Both the position numbers and the translations under genes were made by a program. From positions 1 through 29,544 of IMG/VR virus record IMGVR_UViG_3300045125_000171: a stretch of DNA of 29,544 nucleotides; one strand, given 5' to 3'. A model generated the notes under the pieces. It did not search any database. It was given only the letters and a program-made list of their open reading frames with translations, and was not told the origin of the DNA. Position 1 is the stretch's first letter. Every line of letters begins with the position of its first letter. The DNA is from a virus. Shown here one piece after another: positions 1-8,279 of the stretch.

Positions 1-792
1 ACCACGAGGGGTCAATGGAAATTTGCCATCCTTTGTGAGTGCCTCGCCAGGAATGGCTTTGAGCATATCATCGCTGGAAATGTCTTGAACATAAGGGTAG
101 AGATTGTTCAGGGTCTCAACGCAGGAAGCCGGAGATGAAAAGAGCCTCGGCTTGGCCTCAACCAGCGCATCGTGAAGGCCCTCTGCCACATAGAAGTTGT
201 CCAGCTCCTCGGCCCAATCAAGGCCATTCTGCTCAACGTGGGTACGAACCTGGGTCTCGATTCCTTCATTTTTGAGCCACATGACGAAGCGGGCCACCTG
301 GTATTGCTCGGGCAATCCGGCAGATTTGAAGATGATGCGCAGCAGGGCCAGTCGGACACTGCCACTTGCACCGGCGCCCAGCGTCCCGGATGCGGCGTGC
401 AGTCCGCCATGGCGCCGGGCCTCGATGCTCAGTTCCTTGAGGTTATCGCCGATGCTCTGTGGGAGGCTGGCTATGCCGCGAGCCGTGGCTCCATCCTCAA
501 AAATAGTATCGACCCAGAGCGCACGCAGCATTTTGACGAGGTGTGACTTTCCTGAACCGTAAAACCCACTGACCCAGACCGCTGGGCTGCTGTGCCTGAT
601 CGATGTTTTTCAGGTAGGTCTCGAGGATATGTGACATACCCTTTGCGTATTGGCCGTCGCAGACAAATGTCTCCAGCTCGTAACGGAGTACGGCGAGCGC
701 CTGACGGGTTCTCTCATCGTTAACGCTTGCCACACCCTCGTTGACGAGCCTTCGGGTGGCTGGGTCCTTTGGTAAATATCGCGATTATTCAT
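1..792 (-). CDS. brxC: BREX P-loop ATPase BrxC, N-terminal part (gene continues past left edge)
   Basis: BrxC is the large P-loop ATPase of BREX phage-defence systems. The composite protein starts MNNRDIYQ, continues with a conserved helical segment (LVNEGVASVNDERTR, then LRYELETF) and reaches a Walker A motif in GFYGSGKSHLVKML near 540-580, followed by LRALWVDTIFEDGATARG. This order is characteristic of BrxC. The start at 792 follows a good Shine-Dalgarno sequence (GGAGGG) placed 6 bases upstream. The reading frame breaks at least three times (about 765, 570 and 400), but similarity continues across each break, so I treat these as sequencing indels. Only about 260 of an expected 1,100-1,200 residues are in the window. 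It is the most downstream BREX gene visible, after brxA and brxB, separated from brxB by a GxxExxY gene. Confidence 0.85.
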
Positions 793-851
793 GTTTGCCC
801 TCCACGAAGAAATCAGTTGGTCCACGAAATTCACGAAAAGCACGAAAGGTT

Positions 852-1224
852 TCATAGAATAATTCTTTCGACAGTTGCTTTTGGGGCGGGAACCAAAATT
901 AACCAGCAGGCCGAGGCGCGCTCCCGTGGCTTTCATACAATTCAAAACCTGAGCTTTATCCTTCCCGGTGGTCGAGGAAAGAGCCTTCAGCACGAGCCCA
1001 AAGCAAACTAAATCTGGCTTGCAGGTCTGTTTCAGCGGTTCTCCTTTGTAAAACATTTTTAACTCTGTTGAGCGATAAAGTGGATTCCACGCCTGGTCAA
1101 CTCTTTCTTCAAACATTCCTGATACACCGCCTCCAAAAATCCACATCCTATCTCTCGTTACACTTCAAACACAGCAACTTGGATCTGATAGCACAGCCTC
1201 TTTGAATAAAATTATCTTATCCAT
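852..1224 (-). CDS. GxxExxY-family protein inserted between brxB and brxC
   Basis: The composite protein reads MDKIILFKE, then FEVYNEIGCGFLEAVYQE (the GxxExxY signature, here GCGFLEAVY), then YKGEPLKQ, PDLVCFG, ALSSTTGKDKAQVLN, MKATGARLGLLVNFGS and ends ERIIL. This is the GxxExxY family, a PDDEXK-nuclease-like group of about 120-130 residues whose function is not settled. The length here, about 124 codons, fits. At least three frame breaks are needed to read it. The flanking sequence contains runs such as TTTTCGTGCTTTTCGTGGA, which often surround these genes in genomes that carry them as scattered repeats. It is not a standard BREX component, so it is probably a mobile or repeat-associated insertion in the brxB-brxC interval. 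It lies on the same strand as its neighbours and could be co-transcribed. Confidence 0.8.
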
Positions 1225-1369
1225 TTTCGTGCTTTTCGTGTTTTTCGTGGACTAAAATTCCTTGTCCGCCACAGCAGCTTGGATCTGATAGCACAGCTCT
1301 TTGAATAAAATTACCTTATCCATTTTCGTACCTTTCGTGCTTTTCGTGGACTAAAATTCCTTGTCCGCG
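1171..1369. repeat. Tandem duplication, two units of about 100 bp
   Basis: Positions 1171-1270 and 1271-1369 are near-identical. On the minus strand each unit holds the last codons of brxB including its stop, the short intergenic stretch with ATG, and the first 16-18 codons of the GxxExxY gene. The upstream unit gives MDKVILFKELCYQIQ in clean frame; the downstream unit gives MDKIILFKE and leads into the rest of the gene. They differ by a handful of substitutions (for example TTATCTTATC against TTACCTTATC) and small indels, so the copy is not a perfect assembly stutter. Confidence 0.85.
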
Positions 1370-1903
1370 GTAATCGGGACGGCGAGATAGTTCCAGCCGT
1401 CGTAGCCATCCAGCAGCCGGTAGTTGTTGTTTTCAAAGCTGCCCGGGAAGAAGACCAGCAGCCGCCCTTTGACCAGCGGGGCCAGACGGTCGACAACCTC
1501 TTTGACTTTCAGAAATCCGAAGAGGGGAACCGACGCCTTTGATCGCCACGACAAAACCAGGGCCAATCTCGTTCTTATGCAGGAAGATCTCAAATTCACT
1601 GGCGATGAAGTCGAGGTATTTCGGCAGCAGGGTGGGGAGCAGGTGGGGCTTTTGGAAATAGCTTCGGGCATATTTTTGCGAGGCGAGCCAGATGGCAAAC
1701 GTATCCGTCAGGTCGAATATTGCCCATTCGTGGCCGGCCTGCCTGGTGACAATCTCAAATTCATCAATTTTAGCCCGGAGTCGACGTTCCTCATCTTCAT
1801 TGTAGACGCAGAAGATCACCCGTTGTGGCGCGGCGGCATCATCGCGCCAGGGAACAGAGATATATTTATTGTAGGACTGCAACAGTCGCTTAACCCTGCT
1901 CAC
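1351..1903 (-). CDS. brxB: BREX protein BrxB (DUF1788)
   Basis: BrxB is a small conserved component of type 1 BREX. The composite reads RVKRLLQSYNKYISVPWRDD, then VIFCVYNEDEERRLRAKIDEF, an acidic WAIFDLTDTFAIWLASQKYA segment, and the diagnostic tail LLVFFPGSFENNNYRLLDG, DGWNYLAVPI. That tail is typical of DUF1788. I place the start at a GTG at 1903, which overlaps the end of brxA, so the two are probably translationally coupled. One clear frame break lies near 1525, where the peptide runs from GFVVAIKGVGS into LFGFLKVKEVVDRL. The length of about 184 codons fits the family. The stop at 1351-1353 lies inside the tandem duplication. Confidence 0.9.
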
Positions 1904-2753
1904 GAAGCAACTCCATCTCTTTTTGATTGATCTGGTTTGGAAATAGCACCTCGATGACATCACCAACGCGCTTGAAGACGATCCAGCCCCGGCGCGAAGC
2001 CTCCTGCGCGAGTTCAATCCCGGTGTCGATTGAGCAATCGAGCAGCTTGAAGTATTCAGTTTGAAAAAGTGACGGCCCACGCTCACCGGTAAGATAAACT
2101 GAGGAGCAGGGCATAGGAGACACTCCCGGTGGTAGCTCTGGCACGGGAGCGTACCTTTCGCGCACGTCCATTGAGGTGGCCGGATTTGGTCAATGTCGAA
2201 TTGATATTCTGTGCGGTCGATTTCAGCGTCGCCTTGCTGAAACGACCGGGCTCCTGGTGGTCGATAAACTCCTCGACAGATTGACGTGTAATAACAGCGC
2301 CATCTCGGCAAATGTTCAGAATGAATGGTGTGGTCGCAGCGCAGGATGGGGTCTCGAGCGCACGCGCAGAGCAGTGCCAGCAATGGCTGTGCATTTATAT
2401 CACGATTCCAGAAATAGAGAAGGGCCCGGAAGATGACTTTGGCTGGGTCGAGCGAGTAGAGATCAACGAGGTGACGATAGGTAAGAATGCGTGTTTTACC
2501 TGAGCGCTTGCCAAGGCAGTTTTCGTCTTCAATTGCGTAAAGGTAGTCGCTCTTTACGGATTCGGGGCTGCGAGACAGAGTTTAACAAGCTCGCCAGTTC
2601 TTCAACCATCATGGTCCGGGAGGAATGGGCACCACCGCGTTCAAAGCTGAATCCGAACTGCGATATTTGTTGATTCTTTTGGTCATTCTTGCTGCTCTGG
2701 CTCAGCACTGCCTTGTCTTCAATCTGGCCTGCTACGCTCGCGGACCCACTCAT
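1890..2753 (-). CDS. brxA: BREX protein BrxA (DUF1819)
   Basis: BrxA is a small helical, DNA-binding BREX component. The composite contains GGAHSSRTMMVEELASLLNS, then KTRILTYRHLVDLYSLDP, LLALLCACARDPILR, FSKATLKSTAQNINSTLT, KSGHLNGRARKVR, and ends FKLLDCSIDTGIELAQEASR, GWIVFKRVGDVIEVLFP. The order and spacing of these blocks match DUF1819. About 288 codons, with four or more frame breaks (near 2560, 2400, 2330 and 2090). The ATG at 2753 is the first in frame; no strong Shine-Dalgarno sequence precedes it. It is the first gene of the visible leftward BREX operon and overlaps the start of brxB by 14 bases. Confidence 0.88.
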
Positions 2754-3164
2754 CGATCTGTCTCATGAATATCCAGAGATGACCAATCCATAGTCAGGCT
2801 CGCTAATTCACTGCTGACCCGGTCTCGCTTTATCCCGAGACCGGCTCAAATTTTATCCATGGATAGTGGTCCAGTCTTCGATTTTCCGTGGTGTTGTTCC
2901 TGGGGCTTGCCATTATCTCAAGAAGTACGAAGCCAGATTATCGAAAGAATTTAATGAATGTACAATTTATGCCCAAGAAGGCCAATTCCAACCATTTGAA
3001 ATTACGTTGGCTTCAGGCAACTGTCAAGGATATTGATGACATTCGTCAGCGATACTCCGAAGATCCATGTTTCGATCACGTATTTTCCCCGACCTCTCCT
3101 CCGAAAAAGAGGAAATTGTATAAATAAAAGAAAATACTGAAACTATCCCGCAGACTGAGCTGCC
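2754..3164. other. Divergent intergenic region, no gene assigned
   Basis: This stretch separates the leftward BREX genes from the rightward AlbA/RecG-like gene. An open stretch at 2888-3127 on the plus strand could belong to a degraded N-terminal part of the downstream gene, but I see no recognisable AlbA_2 motif in any frame. Promoters for both directions should lie here; I could not single out a convincing pair. Confidence 0.4.
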
Positions 3165-3820
3165 AATCTGAAGTTGCCGTTTGCCTACATTCCCAGTCCA
3201 CCAACTCTGTTCACCGATCCTGTGCGTTCTGGTCAGTCTCCGGTTCACGAAGCGATTCAGGAGGCGCTTGTGAACTCACTGATTCACTCTGACTACCGTG
3301 GGATGGGCGGGGTTGTCATTGAGAAGTTTATCGACCGGATTGAGCTTTCAAACCCCGGGACTCTCCTGGTTTCAATCGACCAACTTCGCCAGGGAGCAGT
3401 TAGTGAATGCCGTAACCCAAGTCTGCAACGAATGTTTCAGATGATCGGAGCGGGAGATAAGGCCGGATCGGGTATCGATAAGATTCGCCGGGGCTGGGAA
3501 ACACAGCAATGGCGCTCGCCTTCGGTCAGAGAAACGACGCAACCAGATCGGGTCAAGTTTGTATTGCCGATGGTCAGCCTGATTCCTCCAGAGTCGGAAG
3601 CCCGATTGCGCCACCTTTTCGGGGATGACTATGGAACGCTTACGCCTATCGAAGTTCAAACTCTGGTCACGGCTGATCTGGAAGGGAAGTGTCTAACAGT
3701 CGGCTCCAGTTGATTCGTGCTGAGCATCCGGTGGAACTCCACGAAGATGCTGCAAGGACTCAGCTTCCAGAGGATTCCTGGACCAGGTTGGCCAGAAGAG
3801 AGTGGTGCAGCTCAGCAGGC

Positions 3821-3881
3821 TTCCCTTTGCGTCGGGAGCTTCCCCCTTTGCGCCGGGAGCTACCCCCTTGCGGCTGGAGCC
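3821..3881 (+). repeat. Three degenerate 20-21 bp tandem units inside the AlbA/RecG-like gene
   Basis: Units at 3821-3840, 3841-3861 and 3862-3881 share the pattern TTCCCYYTTGCGYCGGGAGCT and encode a repeated leucine/arginine/proline-rich peptide (LRRELPP twice). Variable short repeats of this kind occur in the linker between the HATPase-like and winged-helix parts of related proteins. Confidence 0.6.
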
Positions 3882-4321
3882 TCCCTTGTGGCCTCAGGTT
3901 CCACGGATGCTGACGCCCGTCTGCTCGAAATCGCCAGGCCTGCTCGGGAGAAGAAAAAGCTGGCACCCGAACTGACGAAAAGTTGATTCGGCAACTCTGC
4001 TCTGACGATTTTCTGACCGCGGAGAGAATTGCCAAGCCTCATGGAGCGGCGAAAAGACAAATTGCAGGAGATTTATTTAGCAAAAATGGTTGCTAACGGT
4101 ATGGTGACTCCCCATTGTCAATACAAAAAATCGCCAAAATTAAGGTGCAATCCTGTCGCCACCAATTGACGTTCTGACCCAGGATAGACTGGAGTCAAGT
4201 CTTCCGTGAATGAAATGAACAGGAAGAGCGTCAGCTCTTCTTAACCAGACCAGAGCCGAAGCGAGGAGGCTGTCAATGGCGCCGCAGGCGCCGCCGGAGG
4301 CGGGCGAAGCCCATTGACTGC

Positions 4322-5226
4322 CTACGTAGCGAAGGCTATCCCGGATCCCATTCTGTGGACCGCTTCCGGCGTCTGATAGTCGAGCGACTGATGTGGACGC
4401 TCGCTATTGTAGTACCGAAAGTAGCGTTTCAGCCTGCTGATCGCCGGTGGGATTGTCTGATAGTCGTTCAGGTAGACCTCTTCATACTTGACCGAGCGCC
4501 AAAACCGCTCGATGAATACGTTGTCGAGGGCCCTGCCACGACCATCCATACTGATCGCCACCTGATGCTCTTTGAGAATGCCGGTAAACGCAAGGCTTGT
4601 AAACTGTGAGCCCTGGTCTGTATTGAAGATTTCCGGCTTCCCGTGGTCAAGCGCCCTCTCCAGGGCACTGATGCAAAAAGTCACTCTCGAGGCTGGTCGA
4701 GACCTCCCAGCTCAGGATCAAGCGCGAGAACCAGTCAATGACGGCTACCAGGTAAATGAACCCGGCACTGAGCCGAATGTAAGTGATGTCCGTGCTCCAC
4801 ACTTGGTTTGGACGGATAACCCTGATATTCTTCAACAGATACGGATATATTCTGTAGCCCTTCGCCAGGCACTGACAGGCGTGGCTTCGGGTAAACTGCC
4901 ATCAGACCCATCAGTCGCATCAACCGGCGGACACGCTTTGGATTGACCGGGCATCCCTTCTCTGAGCGGAGCCAGTGGGTCACCTTCTCCACTCCAAGGA
5001 AGGGATGGGTTTGTATACTTTTCATCGATCAATCGCATAAGTCTCAAGTTTTCACGGACTTTCCGGACGCGGGTCGTAATAATAACCTGGTACGTGACAA
5101 GCCGATCAGATCACACTGTCTGCTGATGCTGATTGAACTATTGTCCGGTTCGACCAGCAGCCGTTTCTGATCAGTTGTGTAGTCCAGATTTTTTGAGCCA
5201 GTCCAACTCGACTTTGAGCTGGCCAA
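4322..5226 (-). CDS. IS3-family transposase OrfB (DDE integrase), frame-broken
   Basis: OrfB is the catalytic rve-type domain. The composite shows LVEPDNSSISISRQCDLIGL at the start, MRLIDEKYT and GVEKVTHWLRSEKG, RVRRLMRLMGL, then the catalytic residues: the first Asp in VWSTDITYIRLSAGF, the second in FNTDQGSQFTS, and the Glu in FIERFWRSVKYEEVY, ending YNSERPHQSLDYQTPEAV. All three DDE residues are present. At least four frame breaks (near 5040, 4850, 4740 and 4665) split it. If these are sequencing errors the element could be active; if real, it is dead. Its beginning overlaps orfA in another frame, as usual for IS3. Confidence 0.85.
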
Positions 5227-5464
5227 TCTCCTGGTAGAGCCTTGATCTGAGCTCTTCCTCCCTTTCGACTTCGCGATCCCGCCTGGCAGAGAACGCCTCC
5301 GGGATATGGTCGATCGCTTGCCTTCTCCAAAGGTTCACCAGGTTGGGGTGGAGCCCATAGTGGCTCGCGATCTCATTGATGGTACGCTGCCACTTGATCG
5401 CCTCCATCGCGATCTTTGCCTTGAACTGCATGTTGTATGACTTTCGCTGTCTTTTTTCGCTCAT
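5171..5464 (-). CDS. IS3-family transposase OrfA (helix-turn-helix)
   Basis: The protein starts MSEKRQRKSYNMQFKAKIAM and contains ASHYGLHPNLVNLWRRQAI, the helix-turn-helix that binds the IS ends, followed by a leucine-rich coiled coil ending LKVELDWLKKSG. At 97 residues it has the usual OrfA length and is one of the few intact frames in this half of the window. It ends in a run of six A (CTC AAA AAA TCT), the kind of sequence where IS3 elements make the OrfAB fusion by programmed frameshifting. Confidence 0.9.
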   Translation of the reverse strand: MSEKRQRKSYNMQFKAKIAMEAIKWQRTINEIASHYGLHPNLVNLWRRQAIDHIPEAFSARRDREVEREEELRSRLYQEIGQLKVELDWLKKSGLHN

Positions 5465-5757
5465 CGCCCCCTTCAGCTGCCATTTTACACCTTAAGCAGC
5501 TGTCTTAATTTTGGGGAGTAGTATACGGAGAGCTGATACTGAAGTATCCTGAGCTGCCGACCCCATCCCGAACAGGCGTATCGAACAAATCCAGACCGGC
5601 GGTCAACATAAGCCAACTGATCAACTCATTTTGATTTGATCACGGACGTCTAAAATTGATGGCAGTGCTTCTGGCCACGCAAAATGATGCCCCTGGACTC
5701 AATTTATGATGCTCAACTGGAGAAAGTGAAAAATCCGTTCTCCGCCGAAAATTTCAG

Positions 5758-5786
5758 TTGAAATCGCTGCCGGCCTGACATAATAT
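5758..5786 (+). promoter_or_regulatory. Candidate sigma-70 promoter of the phage late operon
   Basis: TTGAAA at 5758-5763 is separated by exactly 17 bases from TAATAT at 5781-5786. Both hexamers are close to consensus. It points at the scaffold and capsid genes about 150 bp downstream and is followed at once by two hairpins. Confidence 0.6.
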
Positions 5787-5804
5787 CCACTCAACTTAAT
5801 TAAG

Positions 5805-5867
5805 AAAGCGCCTACGAGCCCGATCCGCCGTAGGCGCTTTACTCATTTTCCCGTGGTTACGCCACGG
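5805..5867 (+). promoter_or_regulatory. Structured leader: two perfect hairpins between promoter and first late gene
   Basis: A 12-bp perfect inverted repeat, AAAGCGCCTACG at 5805-5816 and CGTAGGCGCTTT at 5829-5840, is followed by a second hairpin, CCGTGG at 5851-5856 and CCACGG at 5862-5867. The first looks like an intrinsic terminator working in either direction, with a weak T-rich tail (ACTCATTTT). It could end host-side transcription, or form an attenuator within the late leader, since it lies only about 20 bp beyond the candidate promoter. Confidence 0.65.
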
Positions 5868-5881
5868 CTCAGTAACCTCCG

Positions 5882-5919
5882 GAGCCACGCCGAGGCCTAC
5901 TCCCAGAGCCACGCCGAGG
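5882..5919 (+). repeat. Direct repeat GAGCCACGCCGAGG, two copies
   Basis: The 14-mer occurs at 5882-5895 and 5906-5919, 24 bases apart start to start, just upstream of the scaffold gene ribosome binding site. It could be a protein-binding site or part of the leader RNA. A related GCCACGG occurs in the preceding hairpin. Confidence 0.6.
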
Positions 5920-5935
5920 GGGAAGAGGACAATCA

Positions 5936-6712
5936 ATGAAAATCATCCTTGAGTCACTCGATAACGTCGAGGAACAGGATCATCAATTCTTTGATGAGAC
6001 CGAAGACGGAAAATACGCCTTCAATCGCGGACGATTCGAGGAGATGGCCAAAGCCGGCCTTCTCAGGAAGAACAAGGAACTGGTGACGAAGTTGAAGGCC
6101 GCCGAGCCACTGGAGAAGTACAGGGATGTTGACGAACAGACCTGGCAGGCATTCCAGCAGTGGCGAGATGACCGTGGCGATGAACCGGAGGATAAGCTCG
6201 AGGAGCCTCAACCGGTCCAGAGCCAGCAACCGGAGAGACAGTTCGATTACAAGAAGCTGCTCAAACAGGAGATCGGCAAGGTCCAGGAGAGCTACGAGGC
6301 CCGGCTTCGCGAGAAGGCCGAGGAGCTCGGACTGTTGCAGGAGAAGTTTGATCGGTATGTCCTGGATCAGCAGTTGATGGCGCTGGCGCTGGAGGCCGGA
6401 GTCATCCCGGAGAGGCTCGATTCCTTCAAGCGGACGATCGGTGACCGTTTTGCGCTCCGGAACGGGAAGTTGATCTATCTCGAGGATGGAGATGAGTCGG
6501 AGACACCAGCCGACAAAGCCATTGGCGAGATCTTCCGCAAGGATCTGGACTGGTTCTTTGCCGCGCGAGAAGCGGGCGGAGGGAGCGGCCAGCAGAAGGT
6601 GTCACGAGCGATCGGCTCAAAGGAGCTGAACCGATCAAAGATGACGCCTAAGGAGAAGAGCGACTACATCCGGGAGTATGGAAATGACAAGTATCTGAAG
6701 CTTCCGATATGA
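5936..6712 (+). CDS. Phage capsid scaffolding protein (probable)
   Basis: The 258-residue protein is highly charged and helical with a long coiled coil in the middle (QFDYKKLLKQEIGKVQESYE, then EKAEELGLLQEKFDR) and ends MTPKEKSDYIREYGNDKYLK. Acidic N-terminal region, central coiled coil and a basic C-terminal capsid-binding tail are the layout of tailed-phage scaffolds, and its place directly before the major capsid gene supports this. It is an unbroken frame. Start ATG at 5936 follows GGGGAAGAGG about 8 bases upstream. In most phages terminase, portal and protease genes would precede it; none is present here. Confidence 0.7.
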   Translation: MKIILESLDNVEEQDHQFFDETEDGKYAFNRGRFEEMAKAGLLRKNKELVTKLKAAEPLEKYRDVDEQTWQAFQQWRDDRGDEPEDKLEEPQPVQSQQPERQFDYKKLLKQEIGKVQESYEARLREKAEELGLLQEKFDRYVLDQQLMALALEAGVIPERLDSFKRTIGDRFALRNGKLIYLEDGDESETPADKAIGEIFRKDLDWFFAAREAGGGSGQQKVSRAIGSKELNRSKMTPKEKSDYIREYGNDKYLKLPI

Positions 6713-6762
6713 AACAGATTGACCTGACGGTCCGGTCATAAATTGAAAGAGGAGAGAAGCAG

Positions 6763-7748
6763 ATGGCGACTTCCGTGGCAAGTGATTTCAAAGTCTACCA
6801 GCAGCAGTTCTTTGGAGGAATGACGGAGACGCTGCAGCAGGCGGTGGACGTTATGAATGCCTCGAGCAACGGGGCAATCGCAATGACGACGGAGCGGATG
6901 AGGGGGGATTTCTGAGTATGAATCCTTCTTTGAGAGCCTGGCGACGCTGGTGAGTCGACAGGACACGTCATCGACGAGCCCGGCAACGGCGGTGAAGCTG
7001 ACGCAGGACGAGATCGTGCGCGTCAAGCTGCACCGGAAGATCGGTCCGGTTGAGGTAACGCGGAAGGCGTTTCTGCAGATCGGGCAGGATCCGGAGCTGG
7101 CCTCGTTTATTCTCGGTCAGCAGACGGCGCAGGCCGTCGCCGAGAATATGCTGAACAGTGCACTGCTTGCGGCTCGCGTATCGTTGGCCAACACCGCGGC
7201 CGTGATGAATGACGTGACCGGAAGCTCAGTCAAACATACTACACACAAGAATCTGATCAACACATTACGGAAGTTCGGTGATAAACAGGGGAGGATCGTC
7301 GCCTGGGTCCTCCATTCTTCCAACTGGTTTGATCTGAGCGTGGACGGTGTCGAGAACCAGATCGACTCGATTGCCTCCGATATCATCCGCGTGCTGGAGG
7401 TGCCGGGAATGGGACGGCCCTTCATCGTCACCGATTCGCCAAGTCTGATCACGGCCGGATCGCCGGACTCCTACTACGTTCTTGGACTGACCTCGATGGG
7501 GATTCAGGCCGTTCTGACCGAGGATCAGTACATTACGACCGAGGAGGTGACGGGAGGCGAGCAGATCGTCAACCGGATCCAGAGGTGAGTATGCCTTCAA
7601 TCTTGGCGTGAAGGGCTACCGCTGGGATGTGACCAATGGGGGTGCCAATCCGGACGACTCCTCGCTTGGAACCGGTTCCAACTGGGATCGCGCTGCCACC
7701 TCGGACAAGGATCTCGCCGGTGTGGTCCTGAAGTGTCACATTGCGTGA
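6763..7748 (+). CDS. Phage major capsid protein
   Basis: The composite starts MATSVASDFKVYQQQFFGGM, continues NASSNGAIAMTTERMRGDF, ESFFESLATLVSRQD, LTQDEIVRVKLHRKIGPVEV, then VAWVLHSSNWFDL, GMGRPFIVTDSP and ends AFNLGVKGYRWDVTNGGANP, LGTGSNWDRAA. This matches a widespread major-coat-protein family from siphophages with HK97-like fold (gp13-like, PF20036 as I recall it). The order scaffold then coat agrees. Two one-base breaks, near 6912 (GGATTTCTGAGTATG, where dropping one base restores DFEYESFF) and near 7586, are needed. GGAGAG precedes the ATG by 6 bases. About 328 codons, a normal size. Confidence 0.85.
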
Positions 7749-7853
7749 GGACGGTGGCTGTCATTCGACCGGGAAGTGATGAGATCGGATCTCGGTCCGA
7801 CTCCTGAACCCGGCCAGAGTGGAGCCAATGAGTAGCCAGAGGGAGATTAAGCA

Positions 7854-8279
7854 ATGGCAACAAGAGATCGACGTCGTTATGCGGCGGCCGGTGGCAGCAC
7901 GACTGTCGCGGCGACCGGCAATACGGACGAGTATGTGATATCGCCAGTCAGCGGAATCCTCACCGAGGCGCTCCTTTCCGGCACTGACGCTTTGGCGACG
8001 AGCAATACGAACTACGTTACCTTCACGATCACCAATCTCGGTCCATTGGGTACAGGGACGAGGTCGATGCTTGCGGCCGTTGACGGGAATACCACCAAGG
8101 CGACCGGAGGTGCGGCGCTCGTGGCCGATACGCGGCGTGCTTTGACGATCAACAGTACGGCGGCCAATCTGCGAGTCTCGGTCGGTGACCGGATTCGTAT
8201 TCGCGCGGCTGTCACCGGAACGCTTGCCAACACGGTGACCGGAGCGGCGTGGCTGCTTGTCTTTAACAGGGAGCTCTGA
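7854..8279 (+). CDS. Phage head protein, possible capsid decoration protein
   Basis: The 141-residue product (MATRDRRRYAAAGGSTTVAA, TDEYVISPVSGILTEALLSG, then TFTITNLGPLGTGTRSM and GDRIRIRAAVTGTLANT) is rich in Thr, Ala and Gly and looks like a beta-sandwich. I do not recognise a named family with certainty. Position right after the coat protein and the composition suggest a head decoration or stabilisation protein. The frame is intact. The 105 bases between the coat stop and this start hold a weak short reading (VAVIRPGSDEIG, with a frame break) and a Shine-Dalgarno (GAGGGAG). The stop TGA overlaps the next start (TGATG). Confidence 0.5.
   Translation: MATRDRRRYAAAGGSTTVAATGNTDEYVISPVSGILTEALLSGTDALATSNTNYVTFTITNLGPLGTGTRSMLAAVDGNTTKATGGAALVADTRRALTINSTAANLRVSVGDRIRIRAAVTGTLANTVTGAAWLLVFNREL

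Larger units (their letters stand above)
4105..5520 (-). mobile_element. IS3-family insertion sequence, about 1.4 kb
   Basis: The element carries an orfA/orfB pair on the minus strand. Both ends start with a similar terminal sequence: the left end reads TGACTCCCCATTGTC, and the right end, read on the minus strand, ACTACTCCCCAAAATT. Both also hold a subterminal TTAAGGTGYAA block. Imperfect terminal repeats of this kind and a TG start fit IS3. The right end shows TA rather than the expected CA, possibly a base error. A GC-rich palindromic stretch at 4274-4316 lies between orfB and the left end. The element interrupts an ATPase gene whose reading frame continues on both sides. The target duplication cannot be fixed because the flanks seem to contain small errors. 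Confidence 0.85.
3165..5611 (+). pseudogene. AlbA/RecG-like ATP-binding protein, N-terminally truncated and split by an IS3 element
   Basis: The left part (3165-4104) reads LPFAYIPSPPTLFTDPVRSG, SPVHEAIQEALVNSLIHSDY, then IELSNPGTLLVS, GAVSECRNPSLQRMFQMIG, GDKAGSGIDKIRRGWE and LPMVSL. This is the HATPase_c_4-like C-terminal half of proteins with an N-terminal AlbA_2 (Schlafen-like) domain, often annotated as RecG-related helicases. Composite reading continues through LEIARPAREKKKLAPEL and DFLTAERIAK to MVANGMV, where the insertion sequence begins. Immediately after the element the frame resumes as VYGELILKYPELP, HPEQAYRTNPDRRST and stop at 5609-5611, the normal tail of this family. The AlbA_2 half is missing upstream. 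Several frame breaks occur near 3700, 3850 and 3985. The gene is therefore non-functional as it stands. Confidence 0.75.

Noticed and set aside
4274-4316. GC-rich palindromic sequence near the left end of the IS, considered as a terminator or small RNA
   Set aside because: Lies inside the IS between orfB and its end, where such stems are common in related elements; no independent function is supported.
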